Source: Bradyrhizobium sp. 190 | Lineage (GTDB): Bacteria > Pseudomonadota > Alphaproteobacteria > Rhizobiales > Xanthobacteraceae | Direction: 5' to 3' | Length of the DNA stretch: 64,000 bases | Assembly: GCF_023073415.1 (NCBI RefSeq) | Contig: NZ_JADPJL010000023.1 | Coordinates: 186,001 to 250,000 of the forward strand | Shown here: one piece after another, positions 51,039 through 60,541 of the stretch | Layout of the letters: every line of letters begins with the position of its first letter | How positions within the stretch are numbered: position 1 is the first letter of the stretch | Position numbers and translations under genes: made by a program | Notes under the pieces: generated by a model | What the model was told of the DNA's origin: nothing | The model's database searches: none | Seen by the model: only the letters and a program-made list of their open reading frames with translations

Positions 51039-51956
51039 ATGCTCGTCCTCGTAGAACAATCGCTGAACGGCCTGCAGTTCGGCCTGCTGCTGTTTTTGCT
51101 GGCAGCCGGCTTGACGCTGGTGTTCGGCATCATGGACTTCGTCAATCTGGCGCACGGCTCGCTCTACATGATGGGCGCCTATTTCGCCGCCACCTTCGTG
51201 GCGTGGACGAACAGTTTTATACTGGGCATCCTGCTGGCACTCGGCGCCACGTTGCTGCTGGGTATCGCGCTCGAATTCATCGCGCTCCGACATCTCTACG
51301 GCCGCGACCATCTCGACCAGGTGTTGGCGACCTTCGGGCTGATTCTTTTCTTCAATGACGCGGTGCGGCTGATCTGGGGACCGGCCGGCCTGTCGCTGCC
51401 GCTGCCGGCCTGGCTCACCGTGCCGGTGCAGATCGTCCCCGGCGTGTTCTATCCGGCCTATCGGTTGTCGATCATCGTGGTCGCGCTGGCGGTCGCAGCG
51501 CTACTTTATGTCGTCGTCATGCGGACCCGTATCGGCATGCTGATCCGCGCCGGCGCCTCCAACCGCGAAATGATCGGCGCGCTCGGCATCAACATCAAGC
51601 TGCTGTTCACGCTGGTATTCGGGCTTGGCGCGGCGCTCGCCGGCCTTGCCGGGCTGATGCAGGCGCCGATCCTCACCGTGCAGATCGGCATGGGCGAAAA
51701 CATCCTGATTCTCGCCTTCGTTATTATTGTCATCGGTGGCATCGGCTCGATCCGCGGCGCGTTCATGGCGGCGATCTTCGTCGGCATGATCGATACGCTC
51801 GGCCGCGCCTTCCTGCCCGATCTCCTGCGCATGGTGCTGAGTTCCGCCGCCGCCTCGACCGCCGCGCCCGCTCTGTCGTCGATGCTGATCTATCTCCTGA
51901 TGGCCATCGTCCTCGTGGTGCGACCTGAGGGGCTGTTTCCGGCTGCCAAGCGATGA
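51039..51956 (+). CDS. livH: ABC transporter permease, LivH type
   Basis: A 305-residue permease with about eight helices. NGLQFGLLLFLLAAGLTLVFGIMDFVNLAHGS (read in parts) is the conserved LivH opening, and the EAA-like loop ASNREMIGALGINIKLLFT lies near residue 185. It overlaps livM by four bases (ATGA). It forms half of the pore for the substrate captured by LivK. Confidence 0.95.
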   Translation: MLVLVEQSLNGLQFGLLLFLLAAGLTLVFGIMDFVNLAHGSLYMMGAYFAATFVAWTNSFILGILLALGATLLLGIALEFIALRHLYGRDHLDQVLATFGLILFFNDAVRLIWGPAGLSLPLPAWLTVPVQIVPGVFYPAYRLSIIVVALAVAALLYVVVMRTRIGMLIRAGASNREMIGALGINIKLLFTLVFGLGAALAGLAGLMQAPILTVQIGMGENILILAFVIIVIGGIGSIRGAFMAAIFVGMIDTLGRAFLPDLLRMVLSSAAASTAAPALSSMLIYLLMAIVLVVRPEGLFPAAKR

Positions 51957-52900
51957 AATCTCAAATCAACGTCCGCAATGTCGTCGTGGCGCTCGTCGCG
52001 CTTGGCTTGCTGCTGCTCCCGCTTTACTCGGCGCTGACCGGCAACATCTTCATCCTGACGCTGTTTACCCGCATCGTCATCTTCGCACTCGCTGCCGCCA
52101 GCCTCAACCTCATCATGGGTTATGGCGGCATGATGAGCTTTGGCCACGCCGCCTATCTCGGCATCGGCGGCTACGCGGTGGGCATCCTCGCCCATGAAGG
52201 CATCGGCTCCGGCTTCATCCAGTGGCCGGTGGCGCTGGCGGCGTCGGCGCTGTATGCGCTCGTGATCGGCGCGCTGTCGTTGCGCACCCGCGGCGTCTAT
52301 TTCATCATGATCACGCTCGCCTTTGCGCAGATGGCCTATTACATCGCCTCGGGTCTTTCGCGCTACGGCGGCGACGACGGCCTCACCATCTACAAGCGCA
52401 GCACTTTCGGCGGCCTGATCGACCTGTCGAACCGCGTGCAGTTCTACTATCTCTGCCTCGGCTGCCTGTTCGGCGGCGTCTATCTGATCTGGCGCATCAT
52501 CAATTCGCGGTTCGGCATGGTGGTGCAGGGCGTTCGTTCCAACGAGCAGCGCATGCAGGCAATCGGCTTTCATGCCAACCGCTATCGACTGGTCTGCTTC
52601 GTCATCTCAGGCACGATGTGCGGCCTTGCTGGCGCGCTGCTGGCGAACAATACCGACTTCATCAGCCCGGCCGGGATGTATTGGACCCGCTCCGGCGAAC
52701 TCATGGTGATGGTGGTCTTCGGTGGCATGGGCTCGCTGTTCGGTCCCGTCCTGGGCACCATCGTGTTCCTCCTGCTGGAAGAAGTCCTGTCGCAATTCAC
52801 CGAATACTGGGCGTTGATCATGGGCCCGCTGTTGCTGCTGATCGTGCTGTTCGCGCGCGGCGGCATCATGGGTTTGCTGGGGAGGTTGAGCCGTGGCTGA
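51953..52900 (+). CDS. livM: ABC transporter permease, LivM type
   Basis: A 315-residue permease with about nine helices. NLIMGYGGMMSFGHAAYLGI is the LivM signature, and the coupling loop VRSNEQRMQAIGFHANRYRL is near residue 210. The start overlaps livH by four bases, and its end overlaps livG by eight, so the four genes are translationally coupled. Confidence 0.95.
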   Translation: MKSQINVRNVVVALVALGLLLLPLYSALTGNIFILTLFTRIVIFALAAASLNLIMGYGGMMSFGHAAYLGIGGYAVGILAHEGIGSGFIQWPVALAASALYALVIGALSLRTRGVYFIMITLAFAQMAYYIASGLSRYGGDDGLTIYKRSTFGGLIDLSNRVQFYYLCLGCLFGGVYLIWRIINSRFGMVVQGVRSNEQRMQAIGFHANRYRLVCFVISGTMCGLAGALLANNTDFISPAGMYWTRSGELMVMVVFGGMGSLFGPVLGTIVFLLLEEVLSQFTEYWALIMGPLLLLIVLFARGGIMGLLGRLSRG

Positions 52901-53652
52901 ACCCTTGCTCCGCGTCGAAAACCTGGTCCGCAGCTTTGGTGGTATCAAGGCCACCGACAATCTGTCGCTCGACGTTCTGCCGGGCGAACTGCACGCCATC
53001 ATCGGCCCGAACGGCGCCGGCAAGACCACGCTGATCAGCCAGTTGACCGGGCAGTTGATGCCGAATTCCGGCACGGTTCATTTCGCCGGCCGCGACGTCA
53101 CCCGGTTGCCGTCCTACCAGCGCAGCCGGCTCGGGCTGGCACGTTCGTTTCAGATCACCTCGCTGCTGCCGGATTTCACGGCCGCCGACAATGTCGCGCT
53201 CGCGGCCCAGGCGCATAACGGACACTCGTTCCGCTTTTGGGGTGCTGCCCGCAAGGAGAAGCATCTGCGCGACGCAGCGCAGGCGGCATTGAGCAGGGTG
53301 GGGCTCGCCCAGCGGGGCGATGTGCCGGTGTCCGAATTGAGCCACGGTGAACAGCGCGAGCTGGAGCTGGCGGTGGCGCTTGCGACCAAGCCGCAACTGC
53401 TGCTGCTGGACGAGCCGATGGCCGGCCTCGGCGTCACTGAATCCGCGCGCATGGTGGCGCTATTGAAGGAGCTGCGGAAGGAAGTGACCATCGTGCTGGT
53501 CGAACACGACATGGAAGCGGTGTTCGCGCTTGCCGACCGCATCACCGTGCTGGTCTATGGCCGTGTGATCGCGTCCGGCGATCCCGACGCCATCAGGAGC
53601 AACGAGGAAGTGAAGCGAGCCTATCTCGGCGACCAGCATGCGGTGACCCGTC

Positions 53653-53660
<8 letters not shown>
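52893..53660 (+). CDS. livG: ABC transporter ATPase, LivG type
   Basis: A 255-residue ATPase. Walker A reads GPNGAGKTTL, signature LSHGEQREL (LSHGE in place of LSGGQ, normal for LivG), Walker B LLLLDEPMAGL and H-loop LVEHDMEAV. GLARSFQITSLLPDFTAADN is typical of LivG. It starts inside the end of livM and overlaps livF by eight bases. Confidence 0.95.
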
Positions 53661-54366
<706 letters not shown>

Positions 54367-54377
54367 GCCATCTCTAT

Positions 54378-54498
54378 CGTCGTCCCTGCGAACGCAGGGA
54401 CCCATACCGCGTGATCTATCGATTTAAGGACACTGTTCGACGACCTGTCGTAACCACAACATTTGTGGCTATGGGTCCCTGCGTTCGCAGGGACGACG
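54378..54498. repeat. Palindromic intergenic repeat, family B copy 4
   Basis: A 121-bp copy with perfect ends CGTCGTCCCTGCG and CGCAGGGACGACG, 11 bp after the livF stop. Together with its flanks (ATTTGAGCCATCTCT on the left and the 35-bp GS tail on the right) it is duplicated around the copy at 56574. Confidence 0.92.
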
Positions 54499-54506
54499 AG
54501 AAAGCC

Positions 54507-54541
54507 CTCAAAACATCTCGAAATATTCGCGGTGCTCCCAG
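54507..54541 (-). pseudogene. Remnant: last 11 codons of a glutamine-synthetase-like gene
   Basis: These 35 bases are identical to 56711-56745, the 3' end of the intact glutamine-synthetase-like gene, including its stop (reading WEHREYFEMF and stop on the minus strand). No more of the gene is present: identity stops at 54541 and a family C repeat begins at 54545. It is evidence of a duplication or of a lost paralogue at this spot. Confidence 0.85.
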
Positions 54542-54544
54542 AAT

Positions 54545-54670
54545 CGTAGGGTGGGCAAAGGCGCACTTTGCGCCGTGCCCACCATCTATCCAGTTGCACG
54601 CTTGATGGTGGGCACGCTTCCGCCTTCGCTCTTCGAGCTACGGCGGACAAGTCGCTTTGCCCACCCTACG
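54545..54670. repeat. Palindromic intergenic repeat, family C copy 2
   Basis: A 126-bp copy from CGTAGGGTGGGCAAAG to CTTTGCCCACCCTACG with inner GTGCCCACCATC and GATGGTGGGCAC. It has an extra 30 bp (CTTCCGCCTTCGCTCTTCGAG region) in its right half compared with the copy at 31421. It marks the left boundary of the TetR-enolase module. Confidence 0.9.
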
Positions 54671-54693
54671 GATATGGCGAAGCAGGCCGTCAC

Positions 54694-55269
54694 TCACCGC
54701 GAAGAGCCGCGCAGCAGTCGCTTCGCCGCTTCGGCCGCGGCCGCCGCATAGGTTCGATCACCGTGCACCAGCATCAAGGAGATCGCGCCCTCGGAGAGCA
54801 ACCAGATCTCGCGCGCACGGCGGTGGGCGTCCCGGACCCCGGCTCGCTTCAGCAAGTCACCGAAATGAGTTTCAAGCTGCGCCTTGTGCCGACGTGCGAT
54901 CGCGCGTGCGGGGTGGCCGGGTAGATCAGCCAATTCGATGACCAGTCTGGTAAATCCCGAGCCGGCCCATCGCGGCTTGTCCGCCCATACCGCGAGATCA
55001 CGAAACAGGCCATCGACAATCGCGGACGGCGACCCGGTTAGCTGATCGCCAAATGTCTTGAACGCGGCCAAGGCTAATTCATTCTGGGTTTCGAGCACGG
55101 CCGCGAGCAGTTGATCCTTGCTTTGAAAATGATTGTACAGCGTTCGCTTCGTGACCGTCGTGGCCGATGCAATTTCGTCCATGCTCACGCGGCTGTATCC
55201 GCGCTGGCGAAACAGCACGTAGGCGGCGGCAAGGATGCGCTGTCGTGTCGATTCTGCAGATCGCGCCAT
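54694..55269 (-). CDS. TetR-family regulator
   Basis: A 191-residue regulator. The N-terminal DNA-binding domain has RQRILAAAYVLFRQRGYSRV and the recognition helix ASATTVTKRTLYNHFQSKDQ. The C-terminal ligand domain (about 55-190) follows the pattern of TetR proteins with a C-terminal AefR-like domain. It is divergent from the mandelate-racemase-like gene, separated by 151 bp that contain ACCGGTTAGT, and is its likely repressor. Confidence 0.92.
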   Translation of the reverse strand: MARSAESTRQRILAAAYVLFRQRGYSRVSMDEIASATTVTKRTLYNHFQSKDQLLAAVLETQNELALAAFKTFGDQLTGSPSAIVDGLFRDLAVWADKPRWAGSGFTRLVIELADLPGHPARAIARRHKAQLETHFGDLLKRAGVRDAHRRAREIWLLSEGAISLMLVHGDRTYAAAAAEAAKRLLRGSSR

Positions 55270-55286
55270 GCAGTGACCTCTGCTTA

Positions 55287-55303
55287 AGTATACCGGTTAG
55301 TGA
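55287..55303. promoter_or_regulatory. Possible TetR operator around ACCGGT
   Basis: The stretch AGTATACCGGTTAGTGA centres on the palindrome ACCGGT at 55292-55297, 18-34 bp from the TetR start. Outer half-sites are not symmetric, so this is only a candidate. Confidence 0.35.
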
Positions 55304-55420
55304 ATTTACATCGATTGCAAGAGCAGTTGGAATGGCATCCGGGACCTTTTCAGCGCCGCTGCGCGAGCTTCCCTGGATCAATTTCGCCGTCAGTTTTGGC
55401 GAGCTCCGAAAGCAATCGTC

Positions 55421-56518
55421 ATGCCCGAATCGTTGACGTTCAGAGAAATCAAGGCTCGTCCGGTGGTGCTCAAGCTCAAGCGGCCTGTGGTCGCGCGCAT
55501 CGTCACGATATCGGAGTGGCCGATCATTCTCATCGATCTCATGACGGAGCAGGGCATTGTAGGACGGAGCTATCTCGAGCCGTACATCGTGAAATCGATG
55601 CGATATCTGGTCCCGGCACTTCATGATTTCAGCGAGATGCTCAAAGGCCGAAGCGTGGCGCCTCTCGAGCTCTTCGAGGCGGCGCGCAAATCCCTACACT
55701 TCGTCGGCTATGAAGGGTTGTCCATGATTGCGGCGTCTGGCCTCGACATGGCCGCGTGGGATGCGCTGGCGAAAGCTGCAAATAAGCCGCTCTGCGTGCT
55801 GTTGGGCGGGACGGTCGGCGCCGTGAGATCATACAACAGCAACGGCCTTTGGCTTAAAGAGCCGGCCGAGGTCGCCGCTGAAGCTTTGGAGTTGCGGGAC
55901 GAGGGAGGGTTCTCCGCCCTAAAATTGCGGCTCGGCAGAAGCAACCCGCGCGATGATCTGGCTACGCTCGACGCTGTTCGCAAAGCGGTCGGTGGTGGCA
56001 TGCATTTGATGGTTGACTACAACCAGGGACTAAATCTCGCTGAAGCCATCGAGCGGTGCCACATGATCGACGACCATGGCCTCGACTGGATCGAAGAACC
56101 TATCGTCTACGACAATCTCGACGGACATGCCCAATTGGCGGCAGAGCTGAAGACGCCGATCCAGATCGGTGAGAACTTCTATGGTCCACGAGAGATGCAC
56201 AAGGCGATCCAGAAGAAGGCTTGTGACCTGGTGATGCCGGATTTCATGCGCATTGGCGGTGTGACCGGCTGGATGCGTGCGGCAGCGATCGCCGGTGTCG
56301 CGGGCGTGCCGATATCCACGCATCTTTACCCTGAAGTCGCCGCTCACGTCATGCGGGCGACAGAGACCGCGCATTGGCTGGAGTGGCAGGATTGGGCTGA
56401 TCCGATCCTCCTGAATCCATATGAGATCAAGGATGGCATGTTGCAGATTCCCGATCTGCCTGGCGTCGGCCTGGAATGGGACGAGAAAGCCGTGGCGCGC
56501 AATCTGGCAAGCCTTTAG
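55421..56518 (+). CDS. Mandelate racemase-like enolase-superfamily enzyme
   Basis: A 365-residue enzyme: an N-terminal capping domain (1-125) and a beta-barrel domain. With a constant +4 offset all mandelate racemase active-site positions can be found: Lys168 (K164), Asp199 (D195), Glu225 (E221), Glu251 (E247), Asp274 (D270), His301 (H297) and Glu321 (E317). Only the second Lys of the KxK pair is changed (K166 to Arg170, in ALKLRLG). The metal ligands and the His-Asp base are intact, so it should abstract an alpha proton from a carboxylate, but the changed Lys argues against simple racemase activity. TetR gene is divergent. Substrate unknown, perhaps a hydroxy acid. Confidence 0.9.
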   Translation: MPESLTFREIKARPVVLKLKRPVVARIVTISEWPIILIDLMTEQGIVGRSYLEPYIVKSMRYLVPALHDFSEMLKGRSVAPLELFEAARKSLHFVGYEGLSMIAASGLDMAAWDALAKAANKPLCVLLGGTVGAVRSYNSNGLWLKEPAEVAAEALELRDEGGFSALKLRLGRSNPRDDLATLDAVRKAVGGGMHLMVDYNQGLNLAEAIERCHMIDDHGLDWIEEPIVYDNLDGHAQLAAELKTPIQIGENFYGPREMHKAIQKKACDLVMPDFMRIGGVTGWMRAAAIAGVAGVPISTHLYPEVAAHVMRATETAHWLEWQDWADPILLNPYEIKDGMLQIPDLPGVGLEWDEKAVARNLASL

Positions 56519-56573
56519 CGGCAATACGCCTTACCCCAACCCCTACGATTCCCGAGGATTGAGCTATCTCTGC

Positions 56574-56696
56574 CGTCGTCCCTGCGAACGCAGGGACCCA
56601 TACGCCGCGGCCGTTGTTATTTAAGGCGGTGGTCGATGGTCTTCCTCTAATTACTGGCGTCGGTGGTTATGGGTCCCTGCGTTCGCAGGGACGACG
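56574..56696. repeat. Palindromic intergenic repeat, family B copy 5
   Basis: A 123-bp copy with perfect ends CGTCGTCCCTGCG and CGCAGGGACGACG. The loop differs from copy 4, but both flanks match it: GGATTGAGCTATCTCT on the left (GGATTTGAGCCATCTCT in copy 4) and the GS 3' end on the right. Confidence 0.92.
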
Positions 56697-56711
56697 AGAG
56701 AGCGCCACTCC

Positions 56712-58148
56712 TCAAAACATCTCGAAATATTCGCGGTGCTCCCAGTCCGAGACCTCGGCTTGAAACCGCTCGATCTCGGCGTTCTTGATGTGGACGTAAT
56801 AATCCACGAACTCGGGCCCGAACGCCCCGCGGAAGAACGGATCGTCCTGCAGCGCGAACACCGCCTCGCGCAGGCTCTTCGGCAACAGCGCGGCCTTCGT
56901 CTCGTAGGGCGTATCCGCCGACGGCCCCGGATCGAGCTTGCGATCGACGCCGTCGAGGCCGGAGAGGATTTGCGAAGCCATGTAGAGATAGGGATTGGCC
57001 GCGGGCTCGCCGATGCGGTTTTCCAGCCGCGTCGCGGCGTCACCTGCGCCGCCGAGCACGCGGATCATGACGCCGCGGTTGTCGCGGCCCCAGATCGCGC
57101 GATCGGGCGCAAGCGAGTAGGAACGGTAGCGCTTGTAGCCGTTGATGGTCGGTGTCGTGAATACGGTCGAAGCGCGGGCGTGCTCCAGTAATCCGGCGAG
57201 ATAATGCTTGGCGAACGGGTTCAGCGCCTCGCCGCCGTCCTTGGCCATGAACGCGTTCTCGCCGCTCGCGCGCGACACCAGCGATTGATGCAGGTGCCAG
57301 CCGGACGCAAAAACATTCGGCAGTTTCGGCCGGCACATGAAGGTGGCGTGATAGCCGTGGCGGCGGGCGATCTGCTTCACGGCCGAGCGGAACAGCACCA
57401 TGTTGTCGGCAGGCGTAAGTCCCTTGGTCGGCGCAAAAGTGAATTCGCACTGGCTCGGGCCGAACTCGACTTCGACCGACCGCAACGGCAGGCCGAGCGC
57501 CAGCACGTCGCGGCGGATGATTTCCAGCGCCGGCTCCATCTGGTCGTAACGCTGCTCGGTCAGGTATTGGTAGCCGTGCGACAGCAGGCTGACGGACGGC
57601 GGACTGCCGGGCTGGCCGGCATCCTCCGGCGCCATGTGGGGATCTTCCAGCTTGAAGAGGTGGAATTCGACCTCGAGCCCCGCGACGAAATCGTAGCCGC
57701 GGCCTCCCAGTTGTTCGAGCACCTTGCGATAGAGATGCCGCGTGGCGAACGGCACCGGACGGCCATCGCTGAAATGGAGGTCGCACAGCAGCCAGCCTGT
57801 CGTCGGCGCCCAGGGCAGCACGCGAAAGGTGGTTGGGTCCGCGACCATCAGGACGTCGGCGGCGCCCTCCATCTCCTTCATGCCAAAACCGCCGCCGGCC
57901 GTGAACACCGGAAACACCGTCTTGTGCGAGGTGTCCTTGGCGAGCATCGTGGTGGTGATGGAGCAGCCGCTCTCCAGCGACGCCAACGCTTCGCCAGCCA
58001 CCAGCGTCTTGCCGCGCAGAATGCCGTGCTGATCGGGGAATGAGAGCCTGATGACTTCGAGATTTTTTTCTTCGACGATCTTGCGCAGGCGGCTGGCTGC
58101 CTCCTGCTGTTCTTTCGACCAGAGACCGTGACGTTCAACGAAACTCAA
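56712..58148 (-). CDS. Glutamine synthetase-like ligase (gamma-glutamyl-amide synthetase type)
   Basis: A 478-residue protein of the glutamine synthetase family. The N-terminal beta-grasp region has EVIRLSFPDQHGILRGKT. The catalytic domain has GLEVEFHLFKL, VEVEFGPSQCEFTF (metal-binding Glu), a SGWHLHQSL segment with the ATP/Glu-binding His, and TRLENRIGEPAANPYLYMA. The length and these motifs fit the GSIII/GlnT/PuuA-like branch, whose members join glutamate to amines such as putrescine, isopropylamine or aniline. It is 142 bp downstream of a Rieske oxygenase gene on the same strand, a pairing reminiscent of aniline degradation. Confidence 0.88.
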   Translation of the reverse strand: MSFVERHGLWSKEQQEAASRLRKIVEEKNLEVIRLSFPDQHGILRGKTLVAGEALASLESGCSITTTMLAKDTSHKTVFPVFTAGGGFGMKEMEGAADVLMVADPTTFRVLPWAPTTGWLLCDLHFSDGRPVPFATRHLYRKVLEQLGGRGYDFVAGLEVEFHLFKLEDPHMAPEDAGQPGSPPSVSLLSHGYQYLTEQRYDQMEPALEIIRRDVLALGLPLRSVEVEFGPSQCEFTFAPTKGLTPADNMVLFRSAVKQIARRHGYHATFMCRPKLPNVFASGWHLHQSLVSRASGENAFMAKDGGEALNPFAKHYLAGLLEHARASTVFTTPTINGYKRYRSYSLAPDRAIWGRDNRGVMIRVLGGAGDAATRLENRIGEPAANPYLYMASQILSGLDGVDRKLDPGPSADTPYETKAALLPKSLREAVFALQDDPFFRGAFGPEFVDYYVHIKNAEIERFQAEVSDWEHREYFEMF

Positions 58149-58200
58149 CGCGCGGCTCCTGCGAGTCTGAATTGAAGCATTGGAATAGCGCTATATCGGC

Positions 58201-58278
58201 CGTCATTGCGAGCGCAGCGAAGCAATCCATAGTGCCGCAAGCGTTCGCATGGATTGCTTCGCTTCGCTCGCAATGACG
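58201..58278. repeat. Palindromic intergenic repeat, family E
   Basis: A 78-bp element from CGTCATTGCGAGCG to CGCTCGCAATGACG with inner arms GAAGCAATCCAT and ATGGATTGCTTC. It lies between the Rieske oxygenase and the GS-like gene and could form a stable hairpin in a joint transcript. Only one full copy is in the window. Confidence 0.9.
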
Positions 58279-58290
58279 GGGAGGGAGCCG

Positions 58291-59649
58291 TCATTCGGCC
58301 GCCGACAAATGCCGGATCTTGCCGGCGATCTCCGTCGGCACCGGCGCAGCCCATGGCGCGCCGCGGCGGCGCTTGACGTCGACTTCCATCCAGTAGATTT
58401 CCCAGCCGCGCGTCGGCCCGATGCCGTCCATCGTCGCCGGGCCCTGGATGCTGCGCGCATGCGCGGCGTCGAGGAACATGAACGGCTTCTCGCCGCCTAC
58501 CACCTTTTCGATCTCCTGCCGCAGCAGGCGGCGATATTGCACGATCGCCTTGTCCGAGGTGCCCAAATGCTCGTTGGTGCGATCCTGGATCGCGCCCATC
58601 GATTCCACGGCCCACTGGTCGTGGACGTTGATGTCGGTCCCCATGCCGGTATAGGTTTCGGTCGCCTGTTCGTGCGGATCGAAGCCGTAATCGTTGCTCT
58701 TGTTCTTGCGCGACGTGTAATCCGGCAGCTCGTACAATTCGAGGCGCTGGTCGCGCATCTTCTTCTTGTCGACCGGCGCCGTGTAGCTGGTGAAGATCGC
58801 ATACCAGTAGCAGTTCTCGTCATCAACGGGCACATGCCACTGCGTGATCGTCATCTCCTGACTCATCGGGATGACGAAGCCGTGCGGGAAGAGCTGGTTG
58901 GTGACGCGCACATGCGTCCGTTCCTCGTCGATCTGACGCAGCGCGATCAGGCGAAGGCCGTATTCGGTGTGCTCGACATTGATGATCGGGTTGTCGTATT
59001 CGCGCAAAATCTTCGTCATCGGCATGTCGCTTCCGGCGGAAGCGCCGCGGAACTGCTTGCCATAGGCAGTGGACGTGTCCTCGTCCTCGAAGAAGCGATG
59101 CAGGAAGGAAGCGTGCGCCGGATCGATGCCGACTTCGAGCGCCTGCAGCCAGTTGCAATTGATGTGGCCCTTGAACGCAAACGTGTGGCTGTCGGGCGCG
59201 ACAAAGCAGTCGATCTCCGGAAACGCCGGCGGTTCGCCTTCGCCCAGATAAGCCCAGAGGATGCCGCTCTTCTCGACCACGGGATAGGAGCGCTGCCGGA
59301 TGCCCTGGCACAGCTTTGAGTCCTTTGGCTCGGCGGGCGTTTCCAGACATTGGCCTGATACATCGAACAGCCAGCCATGGAAGGCGCAACGTAGCCCGCC
59401 ATTCTCCAGCCGGCCGAAGGCGAGGTCGGCGCCGCGATGCGCGCAGTGGCGGTCGATCAGGCCGTAGCGGCCTTCCTCGTCGCGAAACAGCACCAGGTCC
59501 TCGCCGAGCAGTTTGACGGCCTTGACCGGCCGTGGTCCCTGCAGCTCATCCACCAGCGCCGTCGGTTGCCAATACATCCGCATCAGCTTGCCGCAGGGGT
59601 CCTTGCGCCCGGTGCGGGTAATCAGGTCGTTCGCTTCCTGGCTCATCAT
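58291..59649 (-). CDS. Rieske non-haem iron oxygenase, phthalate-dioxygenase type
   Basis: A 452-residue oxygenase alpha subunit. The N-terminal Rieske domain has the cluster ligands in HCAHRGADLAFGRLENGG and CAFHGW (CxH and CxxH). The C-terminal domain has the iron ligands in GIDPAHASFLHR with a bridging Asp. FxRxxxWQPTALxDEL-like opening (RMYWQPTALVDEL) is typical of phthalate 4,5-dioxygenase relatives, which work as alpha-only oligomers with a separate reductase. No reductase gene is in the window. The IclR-type gene is divergent, and the GS-like gene is downstream. It would hydroxylate or dealkylate an aromatic or amide substrate. Confidence 0.92.
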   Translation of the reverse strand: MMSQEANDLITRTGRKDPCGKLMRMYWQPTALVDELQGPRPVKAVKLLGEDLVLFRDEEGRYGLIDRHCAHRGADLAFGRLENGGLRCAFHGWLFDVSGQCLETPAEPKDSKLCQGIRQRSYPVVEKSGILWAYLGEGEPPAFPEIDCFVAPDSHTFAFKGHINCNWLQALEVGIDPAHASFLHRFFEDEDTSTAYGKQFRGASAGSDMPMTKILREYDNPIINVEHTEYGLRLIALRQIDEERTHVRVTNQLFPHGFVIPMSQEMTITQWHVPVDDENCYWYAIFTSYTAPVDKKKMRDQRLELYELPDYTSRKNKSNDYGFDPHEQATETYTGMGTDINVHDQWAVESMGAIQDRTNEHLGTSDKAIVQYRRLLRQEIEKVVGGEKPFMFLDAAHARSIQGPATMDGIGPTRGWEIYWMEVDVKRRRGAPWAAPVPTEIAGKIRHLSAAE

Positions 59650-59675
59650 GGCGAGGATCTCCGCATATCAGATTT

Positions 59676-59722
59676 GTTCGCCTATTGAACTTCTGTGCGA
59701 TTTTAACGTAGGCTTAGCGTTA
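59676..59722. promoter_or_regulatory. Two inverted repeats between the Rieske and IclR genes
   Basis: GTTC-N7-GAAC at 59676-59690 and TAACG-N9-CGTTA at 59704-59722 lie in the 97-bp gap between the divergent genes. The GTTCG half-site resembles those bound by IclR-type activators such as PcaR. One or both may be sites for the adjacent regulator. Confidence 0.5.
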
Positions 59723-59746
59723 GGCAAGCGGATTATGGAGGCAGCG

Positions 59747-60538
59747 ATGCCGAAGCTTAAGCGCGTGGGGGACGCAGACAACCGCGGCGCGACCGATTTC
59801 ATCGAAAGCCTCGATCGCGGCTTGCGCGTGCTGGAGGTGTTCGGTGGCAGCCGGCAGCCCATGACGTTGAGCGATCTCGCCAAGGCCGCCGACCTGCCGC
59901 GCGCCACCGCGCGGCGGATTCTCTTCACGCTGGAGCGCGCCGGCTTCGTCACGACCGACGGCAAGCTGTTCCGCCTGATGCCGCGCGTGCTGGTACTCGC
60001 CTCAAGCTATCTCGCTTCCAACCATGTGGTCTCGGTGCTGCAGCCTGCGCTCGACCGGCTGTCGGGCGAGGCGCAGGAAATTTCGTCGATGGCGATCCTC
60101 GACGGCAACGACGTCGTCTTCATCGCCCGCGCCAGCCCGACGCGGATATTTTCCGCGGGCATCGATATCGGCTACCGGTTGCCGGCCTTCTGCACCTCGG
60201 TCGGCCGGCTCCTGCTGTCGCGATTGCCCGACGACGAACTGGCCGCGGCGCTCGACAAAATGGACCTCGCACCGCTCACGCCGTTCACCGTCACCGACAG
60301 GAAGCTGCTGCAAAAGACTGTTATCGCCGATCGCGCCCAGGGTTATTCGCTGGTCGATCGCGAAGCCGAGCCGGGATTTCGTTCGATCTCGGTGCCGGTC
60401 CGCCGCTATGACGGTGGAATTGTCGCCGCCATCAACATGGGCGCGCATGTCGACCGGGTATCATCAGCCGAGATGGTCGAACGCTTCCTGCCGCGTTTGC
60501 GTGAGGCGGCCGCCTCGGTGAAGTCGATGCTGGTGTGA
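59747..60538 (+). CDS. IclR-family regulator, PcaR/PobR type
   Basis: A 263-residue regulator. The N-terminal winged helix (about 20-85) includes TLSDLAKAADLPRATARRIL. The C-terminal effector domain (about 95-260) has AFCTSVGRLLLSRLPDDEL and SISVPVRRYDGGIVAAINM, with the conserved positions of aromatic-acid-responsive IclR proteins. Start ATG 59747 has GGAG seven bases upstream; ATG 59735 is an alternative. It is divergent from the Rieske oxygenase gene and probably activates the oxygenase-ligase pair when its aromatic substrate is present. Confidence 0.92.
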   Translation: MPKLKRVGDADNRGATDFIESLDRGLRVLEVFGGSRQPMTLSDLAKAADLPRATARRILFTLERAGFVTTDGKLFRLMPRVLVLASSYLASNHVVSVLQPALDRLSGEAQEISSMAILDGNDVVFIARASPTRIFSAGIDIGYRLPAFCTSVGRLLLSRLPDDELAAALDKMDLAPLTPFTVTDRKLLQKTVIADRAQGYSLVDREAEPGFRSISVPVRRYDGGIVAAINMGAHVDRVSSAEMVERFLPRLREAAASVKSMLV

Positions 60539-60541
60539 CGA

